Assembly: GCA_035548515.1 (NCBI GenBank)
Contig: DASZSW010000009.1
Span: forward strand, 127,135 to 191,134
Direction: 5' to 3'
DNA length: 64,000 bases
DNA from: DASZQY01 sp035548515
GTDB lineage: Bacteria; Pseudomonadota; Alphaproteobacteria; Rhizobiales; Kaistiaceae
In this document: positions 25,305 through 33,462 of the stretch, in pieces
Numbering within the stretch: the stretch's first letter is position 1
How the letters are laid out: each line of letters begins with the position of its first letter
The notes under the pieces: model-generated
The model's database searches: none
The model's input: the letters and a program-made list of their open reading frames with translations, nothing else
Told to the model about the DNA's origin: nothing
Made by a program: the position numbers and the translations under genes

Positions 25305-26654
25305 TCAGGTAGCGTCGCCCATCTTGCAGCCGAACGCGCTCGGGTCCTGCATGATGCCGTCGCCGGGGACGATTTCGACCACCTGATAGTAATCGTCCTT
25401 GCCCTTCATGTCGGCGGCCTTCTTGCCCTGCACGACGATCACGGGACGGATGAGCTGGTGATCGGCAGCGCGCCAGGAGATCGGGCCGACGGTCGTGTCG
25501 GTGTACTTCTTGCCGGACTCGTAAGCCTCGATGATCTTCGGCGGGTAGAAGGTGCCGGCGGTCTCGACGGCGTCCGCCCACAGCGCGATCTGCAGGTAGC
25601 CGGCGTGCGCGCCCCACTCGGGCTTGGCGCCGTACTTCGCCTCGAACTTGTCGACGAACTGCTTGGCGAGCGGGAACTTGTCGCCGATGTCCCAGTAGAA
25701 ATCGAGGCCGGCGTAGACGCCCGCGATGAGGTCCTGGCCGACCTGCTGCACCAGGTACGGCGACATGTACGGCACCACCAGCTTCATCTTGTCGAGCAGG
25801 CCGAACTGCTGGGCCTGCTTGATCGAGTTCACCGCGTCGTTGCCGAAGCCGATGACGACGAGCGTGTCGGCGCCGGAGTTGGCGATGTTCAGCGCGTAGG
25901 CCGAGTAGTCGGTGGCGCCCAGCGGGAAGAGCTGGTTGGTCACCGTCTTCCAACCGCCGGCCTCGGTGAACTTGGTCATCGAGTCGTAAACGGTGTGGCC
26001 GTAGGTGTAGTCCGGCGTCAGGTAGGCCGCCTTGCGGTCCTTGCCCAGCTCCTTGATCAGCACCGGAGCGAGCGCTGCGGAGGCGGAATAGGCATAGAAA
26101 CACGAACGGAACGAATAGCGCGTGCAGTCCTTGCCGGTCGTGTCGTTCGAGCCGGAAATGCCCGGCAGGTAGATGACCTTCTGCTCCTGCGCGAAGTGAT
26201 TGAGCGCCACGGCGGTGCCCGACGACACCGAACCGATGAGCAGCGAGGCCTTGTTGTCCTGCACGAACTTGGTCGCGTTCTGCACGGCGAGATCGGCCTT
26301 GGCCGCTTCGTCGGCCGCCGCGGAGGTTACCTTCTTGCCGAGCACGCCCTTCGTCGTTTTCGGCGAGATCGCCTTGATCAGGTCGTCGCCGTTGTTGAGA
26401 TGCTCGATGGCGAGCTCGATGCCCTTTTGCTCGTCAGCGCCGGCCGCGGCATAGGTGCCGGTCAGCGGCACGTCGATGCCGACGAATACGCTGTCGCCGG
26501 CCTGGCCGGCCGGGAAGGTGCCGAGCGCCGGATAGTCGTCGGCGAACGCCCATTTCGGAAGACCGGTCGCGAAGGCCGCACCGGCGAGCCCTGCCGTGCC
26601 GGCAAGCATGGCGCGGCGGCTGATACCGGCGCGCAGTTCCTGCGTCTTAGTCAT
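25305..26654 (-). CDS. branched-chain amino acid (or amide) ABC transporter substrate-binding protein
   Basis: A 449-aa periplasmic type I binding protein. The N-terminus has a twin-arginine signal (ISRRAMLAGTAGLAGAAFAT), unusual because most Liv-type proteins use Sec. The mature part follows the Leu/Ile/Val-binding fold (VFVGIDVPLTGTYAAAGADE; LLIGSVSSGTAVAL; YFYDWN-like region absent, instead YAGLDFYWDIGDKFPLA). Ligand could be amino acid, urea or amide. GGGAGG lies 7 bases upstream of ATG 26654. First gene of the transporter operon. Confidence 0.88.
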   Translation of the reverse strand: MTKTQELRAGISRRAMLAGTAGLAGAAFATGLPKWAFADDYPALGTFPAGQAGDSVFVGIDVPLTGTYAAAGADEQKGIELAIEHLNNGDDLIKAISPKTTKGVLGKKVTSAAADEAAKADLAVQNATKFVQDNKASLLIGSVSSGTAVALNHFAQEQKVIYLPGISGSNDTTGKDCTRYSFRSCFYAYSASAALAPVLIKELGKDRKAAYLTPDYTYGHTVYDSMTKFTEAGGWKTVTNQLFPLGATDYSAYALNIANSGADTLVVIGFGNDAVNSIKQAQQFGLLDKMKLVVPYMSPYLVQQVGQDLIAGVYAGLDFYWDIGDKFPLAKQFVDKFEAKYGAKPEWGAHAGYLQIALWADAVETAGTFYPPKIIEAYESGKKYTDTTVGPISWRAADHQLIRPVIVVQGKKAADMKGKDDYYQVVEIVPGDGIMQDPSAFGCKMGDAT

Positions 26655-26850
26655 GCGATTCCTCCCAAGTGTGTCACCGCCGCTTTCGGTGGTGCGCGGT
26701 TTTCGCTGGTGGAATCGGAACAGGCGTTTACGTCGTCGCGACCGCTCCCACGGCCGCGCGACTGCCTTCCTCCCATCAGCTCCCGATGAGAGTAGAGGCG
26801 ACGACCCTGATAGGTTCCTGACGTGAGCCTGACCTGAAGCTGACCTTGGC

Positions 26851-27149
26851 TTAACGCCTGGGCTTCGTGAACGCAGCCAGCGCCCGTATCAGCGGGGCGA
26901 CGTCTGGCGCCTCAGTGCCTTTTTCCCGCGAGGAAACAAAGGCATCGTCCAGCTTCGTCGCGATGGTGCCGATTCCATGTAGCCGAACGTGGCAGCTGCC
27001 CCGGCGAGGCGGTGCACGACCGTCTCGAGTTCGCGGAGGGCACCTTGCTGCGACAGTGCGACGATGCTGTCGTGATCACGCATGAGCCGGTCGCGAAAGG
27101 CGCCGTCGGGATCGATCAGCGCCAGATCGGCAAGCGAGGGCGCCTTCAT
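26851..27149 (-). pseudogene. Hpt (histidine phosphotransfer) domain protein with a frameshift
   Basis: A monodomain Hpt, about 99 aa when restored. The phospho-accepting His46 is in the motif VVHRLAGAAATFGY. After GYM the reading frame is lost: the present frame ends at 26889 with an unrelated tail, while a -1/+2 shift at about 26973 gives IGTIATKLDDAF ... APLIRALAAFTKPRR and a stop at 26851, exactly the continuation expected of Hpt proteins. One A is missing from what was probably GAAATC. It starts 4 bases after the response regulator stop, in the same operon. A sequencing error cannot be excluded. Confidence 0.75.
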
Positions 27150-27153
27150 TGTC

Positions 27154-27912
27154 CTAGTGCGGCGCGATCGCGCCGGCAGCCACCAGGCGGTAGCCGATAC
27201 CGCGGCGCGTCTCGAGCTTCACAGCCGCACCGGCCATGCGCAGCGCGCGCCGGAGTTTGGACACCTGCGCCTCGATCGAGTTGGCGCACACTTCGTCGTC
27301 GAAGCCATACAGCGCCTCCTCGATCATGCGCTTTGGCGTCATGTGATTCTTGCGCCGCGCCAGCAGTTCGAGCAGCTGGAACTGCTTGCGGGGCAGGGCG
27401 AGGCTGACGCCGTCGACCACGACCTCGAGCGCGTCACTGTCCACGACGATGTTGGCGAGCGACGTGCGATGCCCGCGCAGGCGCGAGGGTCGGCGGAGCA
27501 GCGCCAGAACGCGCGCTCGCACTTCCGCGACGGCGAACGGCTTCACCAGATAATCGTCCGCGCCACTGCTCAGTCCGATGACGCGGTCCTCGACCTTGCG
27601 GCGGGCGGTGAGCATCAGGATCGGCGCGTCGACGGAGCGGCGGCGCATCTCGCGCACGAAATCGAGGCCATCGCCATCCGGCAATCCGAGATCGACGATC
27701 ATGAGCGCGTAGTCGTTGGCGCGCGCGGCAAGCAGCGCGTCGCCGGCAAAGCCCACGGCATCGACGGTGTGCCCAAGGCCGCGCAACTCGCGGCCGAGCA
27801 AAGCGGCGATGTCATCGTCGTCCTCGACAATAAGAATCCGCGCCTGAGGCAGCTCGGCTGCCTGGCGCCCGGCGGCTACCGCACTCTCGGCGGCACCAGC
27901 GTCAAAGGCCAT
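27154..27912 (-). CDS. OmpR/PhoB-type response regulator
   Basis: A 252-aa DNA-binding regulator. Receiver domain residues 25-140: acidic pocket VEDDDD, phospho-acceptor Asp74 (MIVDLGLPDGDG), Thr in MLTARRK, Lys in YLVKPFAV. C-terminal winged helix from about 160 (LPRKQFQLLELLARRKNHMT; VCANSIEAQVSKLRRAL; ETRRGIGYRL). ATG 27912 has GGGAGG about 9 bases upstream; a longer frame runs into the divergent promoter. Operon with the Hpt gene; divergent from the receiver-kinase operon. Confidence 0.92.
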   Translation of the reverse strand: MAFDAGAAESAVAAGRQAAELPQARILIVEDDDDIAALLGRELRGLGHTVDAVGFAGDALLAARANDYALMIVDLGLPDGDGLDFVREMRRRSVDAPILMLTARRKVEDRVIGLSSGADDYLVKPFAVAEVRARVLALLRRPSRLRGHRTSLANIVVDSDALEVVVDGVSLALPRKQFQLLELLARRKNHMTPKRMIEEALYGFDDEVCANSIEAQVSKLRRALRMAGAAVKLETRRGIGYRLVAAGAIAPH

Positions 27913-27956
27913 CGTCACACTCCTCCCAGCGCGCCGATATCTGCGATTGTGTGAGG

Positions 27957-27975
27957 CTTGTGAGTGAAACACAAG
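27957..27975. promoter_or_regulatory. inverted repeat 1 in the divergent regulator promoter
   Basis: CTTGTG-AGTGAAA-CACAAG, a perfect 6-7-6 inverted repeat, 45 bases upstream of the OmpR-type regulator start. Size fits one dimeric regulator site. Confidence 0.45.
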
Positions 27976-27983
27976 GGGAATAC

Positions 27984-28002
27984 CGTTCCCGCCAAAGGAA
28001 CG
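27984..28002. promoter_or_regulatory. inverted repeat 2 in the divergent regulator promoter
   Basis: CGTTCC-CGCCAAA-GGAACG, again exactly 6-7-6, centred 27 bases from repeat 1 and 33 bases before the second response regulator's proposed start. Candidate operator. Confidence 0.45.
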
Positions 28003-28034
28003 TTAGTGTCCCGCAAATATCGGAGGAACAACAG

Positions 28035-28418
28035 ATTTCGGCCTCGATCCTCATCGCGGACGACGACCCGAACATCTTGCGCGCGCTGACCTTCCTGATG
28101 GAGCGGCAGGGGCATCGCGTGCGCACCGCCGCCGATGGCCAGGAAGCACTGGTCGCCGTGGCCGAAAGTCCGCCCAATCTTCTCCTGCTCGATCTGATGA
28201 TGCCGCGGGGCAACGGATACGAGGTGTGCCGCACGCTGCGGGCTTCGCCCGAGTACAACAACGTCCGCATCGTCATGCTGACCGCGCGCGGGCAGGACAA
28301 CGACCAGCGCACCGGCCTTGCCGCCGGCGCCGACGCCTACGTCACCAAGCCGTTCGCGATCAACGACGTCGTCGATTGCGTCAGCGCGATGCTGGCGAAA
28401 CAGCGCGAGGTGAGCTGA
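28035..28418 (+). CDS. single-domain response regulator (CheY-like), apparent ATT start
   Basis: A 127-aa receiver without output domain: acidic pocket ADDDPN, phospho-acceptor Asp53 (LLLLDLMMPRGNG), Thr in MLTARGQD, Lys in YVTKPFAI. GGAGGA (28022-28027) is 7 bases before an in-frame ATT (28035), which gives exactly the expected domain start MSASILIADDD. The nearest conventional in-frame starts, GTG 27951 or 27960, lie within the divergent operator region, lack ribosome-binding sites and leave under 50 bases for two promoters. Followed by the small membrane protein after 2 bases. Confidence 0.8.
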   Translation: MSASILIADDDPNILRALTFLMERQGHRVRTAADGQEALVAVAESPPNLLLLDLMMPRGNGYEVCRTLRASPEYNNVRIVMLTARGQDNDQRTGLAAGADAYVTKPFAINDVVDCVSAMLAKQREVS

Positions 28419-28420
28419 CC

Positions 28421-28645
28421 ATGCTTCGCCGGGTAATGCGTCGCGATCGCATGATCGGCCTGTTCGTCGTCGGCGTCGTGCTCTTCAACCCGCCCATCCT
28501 CAACCTCGTCGGCGGTTCGGTCTTCGGCTGGCCGGCGCTCTTCGGCTATCTGTTCGCGGCTTGGGCAATCGTCATCGCCGGGATCGCGCTGGTGGTCGAG
28601 CGCAGCCCGGGACCGCCCGACGGACCAACTGCGCCGCGGCGATGA
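28421..28645 (+). CDS. small two-TM protein preceding the symporter-kinase
   Basis: 74 aa: basic start MLRRVMRRDR, membrane helix about residues 12-33 (IGLFVVGVVLFNPPILNLV), second helix about 38-60 (WPALFGYLFAAWAIVIAGIALV), short tail. ATG 28421 follows GAGGTG; the stop overlaps the kinase ATG (ATGA). Size and position recall the DUF4212-type small subunits that accompany SSS-family symporters, but similarity is weak. Likely a partner of the symporter domain of the next gene (inference). Confidence 0.72.
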   Translation: MLRRVMRRDRMIGLFVVGVVLFNPPILNLVGGSVFGWPALFGYLFAAWAIVIAGIALVVERSPGPPDGPTAPRR

Positions 28646-31395
28646 CGCAGGGGTTCATTCTCTTCGTATCGGTCGCTTACCTGCTCACGCTGTTCGCGAT
28701 TGCGTGGCTGGTCGAACATGGCGTGCGCCGCCTCGGCGGCCTCACCAGCTCCAGTCTGGTCTATACGCTGTCGCTCGCCGTCTACTGCAGCTCGTGGACC
28801 TTCAACGGCGCCGTCGGGCGCGCCGCGCAGAATGGCTTCGACTTCCTGCCAATCTATCTCGGACCGACGCTCGCCTTCTGCCTTGGCCCCATCGTGCTGC
28901 GGCGCATGTTGCGGATCTCCAAGGCCAACCAGATCACGTCGATCGCAGATTTCATCGGCGCGCGCTTCGGCCGCTCTGCGGGCGTGGCGGCGCTGGTCAC
29001 CGTCATCGCCGTGGTTGGCCTCGTGCCGTACATCGCGCTGCAGCTTCGCTCGATTGCCAACGGCTTCGCCACGCTGACGGCGACCACGCCGGGCGGCGCC
29101 GGCCACCCTCTTCTCTTCGATGGCGCGCTCTGGGCGGCCGTGATGCTGACCGTATTCGCCATGCTGTTCGGCAGCCGCTCGATCCATCCCGGCGAGCATC
29201 ATCCGGGCATGGTGGTTGCGATCGCCGCCGAATCCGTCCTGAAGCTGTTCAGCCTCACTGTCATCGGCCTGTTCACCGTCTATGTCCTGTTTCACGGTTT
29301 CGGCGACCTCTTCGCCGAGGCACGTGCCAACCCCGGCGCCTCACAGATTTTCGCGTACACGCCCGATCGCTACGGCTTCGCCTGGGTGGCGATGACGCTG
29401 CTCGCGATGGTGGCGACCTTCTGCTTGCCGCGCCAGTTTCAGATGATGATCGTCGAGAACGTCGACGAGCGGCACCTCGATCGCGCTATGTGGCAGTTCC
29501 CGCTCTACCTGCTGCTCATCAACCTGTTCGTGCTGCCCATCGCGGTGGCCGGCCGCCTGCTGCTCCCAGGCACCGAGAACCCCGACAACCTCGTGCTCGC
29601 GCTGCCCCTGCTGGGCAACCAGCCGGTGCTGGCGCTGGTCGCCTTCCTTGGCGGCGTCTCGGCCGCCGCCAGCATGGTCGTGGTGGAGACCACGGCCCTG
29701 TCGATCATGGTCTGCAACGACGTCGTGATGCCCGCACTGCTGCGCGTGAAGTCGCTCGGGCTGCAGGAGCGCTCCGACCTCACGCAACTTCTCTTGTGGG
29801 TTCGCCGCGGTGTGATGGTCGCGGTCACGGCGCTCGGCTACCTCTACATGCGCCACGACAGTGCGCAGACCGCACTGGTGTCGATCGGCCTCATGTCGTT
29901 CGTCGCCGTAGCGCAGTTCGCACCGGCGATGCTCGCCGGCCTGTTCTGGCGCGGCGCCACCAAGGCCGGCGCCGTTGTCGGCATCTCGGTGGGGTTCGCA
30001 GCTTGGTGCTACACCCTGTTGCTGCCGTCCTTTTTCCAGTCGGGCGCCGAAGCGCCTTCCTTCGTGACCGACGGGCTGTTCGTCATCCCGCTGCTGAAGC
30101 CGTACAGCCTGTTCGGACTCACCGGCCTCGATGCCGTCACGCACAGTGTCTTCTGGAGCATCCTGTTCAACATCTGCGGCCTGCTCGCGGTATCCCTGTT
30201 CAGCCGGCAGCAGCCCGTCGATCGCGCCCAGGCTGCCGCCTTCATGGACGCGGACAATCCGGGCGAGGCGGCGAACCTCTGGCGGCGCACCGCGCTGATC
30301 CCCGATCTCCACGCGCTCGCCTCCCGCTTCCTCGGCCGCCCCCGCGTCGACCGCGCGTTCGCCGTTTGGGCGCGCGGCCGCGGCGTCGATCCCGCCACGG
30401 CGGTCACCGCCGATGCCGAGACGGTGCTGTTCTACGAGCGCCTTCTGGCGAGCGTCATCGGCGCGGCATCGGCCCGCGTTCTGGTAGGTGCCCTGGTCGA
30501 GGAGGAGCCGGTCGGCGTCGACGAGCTGATGAGCATCCTCGACGAGACGTCGCGCCTGATGGAGGCAAACCGGCAGCTCGAGGACAAATCACGCGCGCTC
30601 GAGACGGCCACCGCGGACCTCCGCGCCGCGAACGCCCGCCTCACCGAACTCGATCAGCTCAAGGACAACTTCGTCGCCACGGTGAACCATGAGCTGCGCA
30701 CCCCGCTCGCCTCCATCCGCGCATTCTCCGAGATCCTGCGCGACCATCCCGATCTGCCCGGTGAGCAGCGCGCGGAATTCCTGCGCGTTGTGGTCACCGA
30801 GTCGGAGCGCCTGACACGGCTGATCAACCAGCTGCTCGATCTCGCCAAGATCGAAGCCACGGGCGCGTTGCCGTCCGCGGTCGTGCCGACCGATCTTGTC
30901 GCCGTGGTGCGCGAGTCGGCGGCAGCCACGCAGCAGCTGTTCGCCGCCCGCAACGTCGCGCTCCGCACGCGCGTCGACGTGAACCGGGCGCTGGTGATGG
31001 GCGACCACGACCGCCTCGTCCAGGTGCTGATCAACCTTCTCGGCAACGCCGCCAAGTTCGCTCCGCCCTTCAAGGGCACAGCCGAGATGTCGCTGCGCCG
31101 TCTCGGCGAGGGCTACGAACTCGCCGTAGCCGACAACGGCCCCGGCGTCTCGCCCCGCGATCGCGAAGCGGTATTCGAACGTTTCCGCCAGATCGGCGAC
31201 GCCATGACCGCCAAGCCGCAGGGCGCCGGCCTCGGGCTGGCCATCTCGCAAAGCATCGTCGAGCAGCACGGCAGCCGCATCCAGATCGAAGATGCCGAAG
31301 GCGGCGGCGCCCGCTTCAGCATCGTCCTCAAGGCGGTGACGGCGAGGGAAACGGCGCCGCCGGAACCGGAAGCGGCCCCGACGCTGGTCGGCTAA
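28642..31395 (+). CDS. CrbS-like sensor histidine kinase with N-terminal sodium/solute symporter domain
   Basis: A 917-aa membrane kinase. Residues about 1-510 form an SSS/SLC5-type transporter with about 13 helices (ITSIADFIGARFGRSAG; MMIVENVDERHLDRAMW; VSAAASMVVVETTALSIMV). Residues about 540-625 fit the STAC linker (YERLLASVIGAASARVLVGA), then a coiled coil (about 625-672), HisKA with His683 (NHELRTPLASIRAFSEIL) and HATPase (LLGNAAKFAPP; ADNGPGVS; GAGLGLAISQ). Architecture is that of CrbS, which senses acetate-related state in other proteobacteria. No fused receiver; cognate regulators are presumably the neighbours. Confidence 0.93.
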   Translation: MTQGFILFVSVAYLLTLFAIAWLVEHGVRRLGGLTSSSLVYTLSLAVYCSSWTFNGAVGRAAQNGFDFLPIYLGPTLAFCLGPIVLRRMLRISKANQITSIADFIGARFGRSAGVAALVTVIAVVGLVPYIALQLRSIANGFATLTATTPGGAGHPLLFDGALWAAVMLTVFAMLFGSRSIHPGEHHPGMVVAIAAESVLKLFSLTVIGLFTVYVLFHGFGDLFAEARANPGASQIFAYTPDRYGFAWVAMTLLAMVATFCLPRQFQMMIVENVDERHLDRAMWQFPLYLLLINLFVLPIAVAGRLLLPGTENPDNLVLALPLLGNQPVLALVAFLGGVSAAASMVVVETTALSIMVCNDVVMPALLRVKSLGLQERSDLTQLLLWVRRGVMVAVTALGYLYMRHDSAQTALVSIGLMSFVAVAQFAPAMLAGLFWRGATKAGAVVGISVGFAAWCYTLLLPSFFQSGAEAPSFVTDGLFVIPLLKPYSLFGLTGLDAVTHSVFWSILFNICGLLAVSLFSRQQPVDRAQAAAFMDADNPGEAANLWRRTALIPDLHALASRFLGRPRVDRAFAVWARGRGVDPATAVTADAETVLFYERLLASVIGAASARVLVGALVEEEPVGVDELMSILDETSRLMEANRQLEDKSRALETATADLRAANARLTELDQLKDNFVATVNHELRTPLASIRAFSEILRDHPDLPGEQRAEFLRVVVTESERLTRLINQLLDLAKIEATGALPSAVVPTDLVAVVRESAAATQQLFAARNVALRTRVDVNRALVMGDHDRLVQVLINLLGNAAKFAPPFKGTAEMSLRRLGEGYELAVADNGPGVSPRDREAVFERFRQIGDAMTAKPQGAGLGLAISQSIVEQHGSRIQIEDAEGGGARFSIVLKAVTARETAPPEPEAAPTLVG

Positions 31396-31405
31396 AGGCC
31401 GACCA

Positions 31406-31440
31406 CAAAAAAGAAAATGGCTCCCCGATGAGGAGCCATG
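31406..31440 (-). terminator. terminator of tRNA-Leu
   Basis: Minus strand: ATGGCTCC-TCATCGG-GGAGCCAT (31439-31417) followed by TTTCTTTTTTG. Lies 12 bases past the tRNA 3' end and just after the kinase stop on the other strand. Confidence 0.85.
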
Positions 31441-31450
31441 TCGAAACCGA

Positions 31451-31535
31451 TGGTGCCCAGGAAAGGACTCGAACCTTCACGCCTTGCGGCACACGGACCT
31501 GAACCGTGCGCGTCTACCAATTCCGCCACCTGGGC
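31451..31535 (-). tRNA. tRNA-Leu (anticodon CAG)
   Basis: 85 bases with a long variable arm typical of Leu. Acceptor GCCCAGG pairs with CCTGGGC, followed by A and an encoded CCA (31453-31451). Anticodon stem CACGG/CCGTG encloses TTCAGGT, anticodon CAG. D-loop GCGGAATTGGTAGACGCG and T-loop GGTTCGAGTCC are canonical. Confidence 0.97.
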
Positions 31536-31547
31536 CTTGGGGCGGAT

Positions 31548-31576
31548 GCTTTAAGGATGGCTCCCGGCCTTGTCAA
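31548..31576 (-). promoter_or_regulatory. sigma-70 type promoter of tRNA-Leu
   Basis: Minus strand TTGACA (31576-31571), 17-base spacer, TAAAGC (31553-31548), 12 bases before the tRNA 5' end. Confidence 0.6.
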
Positions 31577-31613
31577 ACGGCGCCCCCGCGGCGGCTGAGC
31601 TATCCTCGCGGGC

Positions 31614-33425
31614 ATGATTCTCCGGGCGGGGCGCAACGCTGGCGAATGGCTGGCATGGCTGGTGATGGCGGTCGCCTTAGCCGCGTACCTCGCCATTTTC
31701 CTACCGCTGCTTCCGGCCGACGGTCGCAACCTCGGCCATGACTACGCGCTGCATTTGCCCAACCTCCTGGCGGGCTATTTTTTCTACCTGCGCAACGGGC
31801 TGCTCGCTGTGCCCTGGTTCAACCCCGGGCAATGCGGCGGTGTCCCGTTTTTCGCCGACCTGAACGTCGCGTATTACTCGGCACCGCAGGCGCTCGCGTT
31901 CGTGGTCGATCCGCTCGCGGCCGTCCGCATCACATTTGTCGTGTTCGCTGCGCTCGGCTGCGTCGGCATGTACCTGCTGGCGCTGTCGCGTTTTCGCGCT
32001 TCGCCAGCGGCCGCCGGCGTCGCCGCCGTGATCTTCCTGTTCAACGGCTTCTACGCATACCGGATGGCGATTGGCCATCTGACCTTCCATCCCTTCATGC
32101 TGACACCGTGGCTGGCGCTGGTCGTCCTCCCCGGGCCGCGCGCGCGAAGCATCGCCAGCGACATTGTCGCGGCAGTAATCGGCGGCGCAATTCTCGCGTA
32201 CATGTTCCACGCCGGGATGGTGCACGAGCTGGCGCCCATCGCGCTCATCGTCGTTGTGATCCTGCTGGCCCATGGCCTCATCTTCGGCCACGCGTGGCGT
32301 CCCTGGTTACGCCTTGCTGCCGCAATCGCGATCTCGCTGGCGCTATCGGCGGCCCGCCTGGCTGCGGCGCTGGCGTTCCTGCGCAATTTCCCGCGTGACG
32401 AATATCCGCTGCCCGGCTTTGCCAGTTTCGCTGATGCCGCGCGACTAGCCTTCCTGTCGCTGTTCACCGACGATCCCTCCGAGGCCGGCTGGGCGGCGCT
32501 CACCAACAAGCTCTACGCCCTCGATCGGCACGAGTGGCAGTACAACGTCGGCATCATCTCGGCGGAGCTTCTCGCCGTCGGCGCGGTGGCGTTGGTCATG
32601 GCGTGGTGGCGGAAGCGTGACCGCAACGCGAGGCTGGTGCGCGCACTTCCCATTGCTCTGGTCATCGCCGCGATTCTGTTTCTGCCGCTGGCGCTCAACT
32701 GGTACGCGCCGGGCTGGAATGCGTTCCTGAAAGACGTGCCGCTGCTTGCCTCGAGCAGCAGCCTCATCCGCTGGTTCGCGCTCTACATTCCGCTGGCAGC
32801 CCTCTTCGCCGGCCTTGCCGTCGATCGCGCGGCGCCCGCCCGCGTTGCGCTCGTCGCGCTGCCGCTGATCGCGCTAGTGGTTATCGCGTCCAACGCGTGG
32901 ACCAACAAAACGTACTACACCGGCCAGCGCTACGACGCGGCGCGCATCGTGGCCGCCTGGCGCGCGGTAGCGGAGACCCATGCGGTGCCGCCGGTGACCG
33001 CGCTCAGCCAGCGCGCCGCGGGCGTGGAACCCAACGTCGCGATAGTCGACGGCCACTCCGACATCGACTGCTACCAGCCGATGTTTGGCTACGCGCTGGA
33101 GCACCTCGACAGGGCCAATATCCACGCCGGGCCGATCGACGACGTCGATGGCGCCGGCCTCCTCAACCTGAAAAATCCGGCCTGCTACATCTTCCCCGGC
33201 GCGAACCAGTGCCGCCCTGGCGACGTGTTCAAGGCCACGCAGAAGCGCGAGGCGGAAGCCTTTGCCGCCTACCAGGCGTTCCCGTTCGAGGCGCCGCTCG
33301 CCCAGCGTCTGGCCGATTGGCTGAACCTCGCCGCTCTTGTCGCAGCGGCTGCGGCGCTGGTGATCCTGCCCCTGCGGCGGAAAGGTTCCGCCCGGCCGCT
33401 GGACGCCAATCCGGCTGCCGGTTAA
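31614..33425 (+). CDS. polytopic membrane protein, GT-C/YfhO-like, unknown function
   Basis: 603 aa with about 11-12 membrane segments. The first periplasmic loop (LPADGRNLGHDYALHLPNLL ... VPWFNPGQCGGVPFFADLNV) has the Asp-rich, aromatic composition of lipid-linked-sugar GT-C enzymes and YfhO-type proteins, including GHDYALH where a catalytic Asp is expected. A soluble section near residues 430-570 contains four cysteines (for example DIDCYQPMFGY and NPACYIFPGANQC). Expected to transfer or modify a surface glycan at the periplasmic face; this is inference. Faces plus, between tRNA-Leu and the NDUFA9-like gene. Confidence 0.65.
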   Translation: MILRAGRNAGEWLAWLVMAVALAAYLAIFLPLLPADGRNLGHDYALHLPNLLAGYFFYLRNGLLAVPWFNPGQCGGVPFFADLNVAYYSAPQALAFVVDPLAAVRITFVVFAALGCVGMYLLALSRFRASPAAAGVAAVIFLFNGFYAYRMAIGHLTFHPFMLTPWLALVVLPGPRARSIASDIVAAVIGGAILAYMFHAGMVHELAPIALIVVVILLAHGLIFGHAWRPWLRLAAAIAISLALSAARLAAALAFLRNFPRDEYPLPGFASFADAARLAFLSLFTDDPSEAGWAALTNKLYALDRHEWQYNVGIISAELLAVGAVALVMAWWRKRDRNARLVRALPIALVIAAILFLPLALNWYAPGWNAFLKDVPLLASSSSLIRWFALYIPLAALFAGLAVDRAAPARVALVALPLIALVVIASNAWTNKTYYTGQRYDAARIVAAWRAVAETHAVPPVTALSQRAAGVEPNVAIVDGHSDIDCYQPMFGYALEHLDRANIHAGPIDDVDGAGLLNLKNPACYIFPGANQCRPGDVFKATQKREAEAFAAYQAFPFEAPLAQRLADWLNLAALVAAAAALVILPLRRKGSARPLDANPAAG

Positions 33426-33462
33426 GAGACCGGGAAGCAACCGCGGGAGCCCGCAAAGACAA

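Noticed and set aside
25260..26789. 509-codon plus-strand reading opposite livK
   Set aside because: Antisense shadow of a clear binding-protein gene; low-complexity Arg/Gly/Val composition and no ribosome-binding site.
29341..30312. 323-codon minus-strand reading inside the symporter-kinase
   Set aside because: Composition rich in His, Arg and Glu with no motif; the kinase on the other strand has complete domains.
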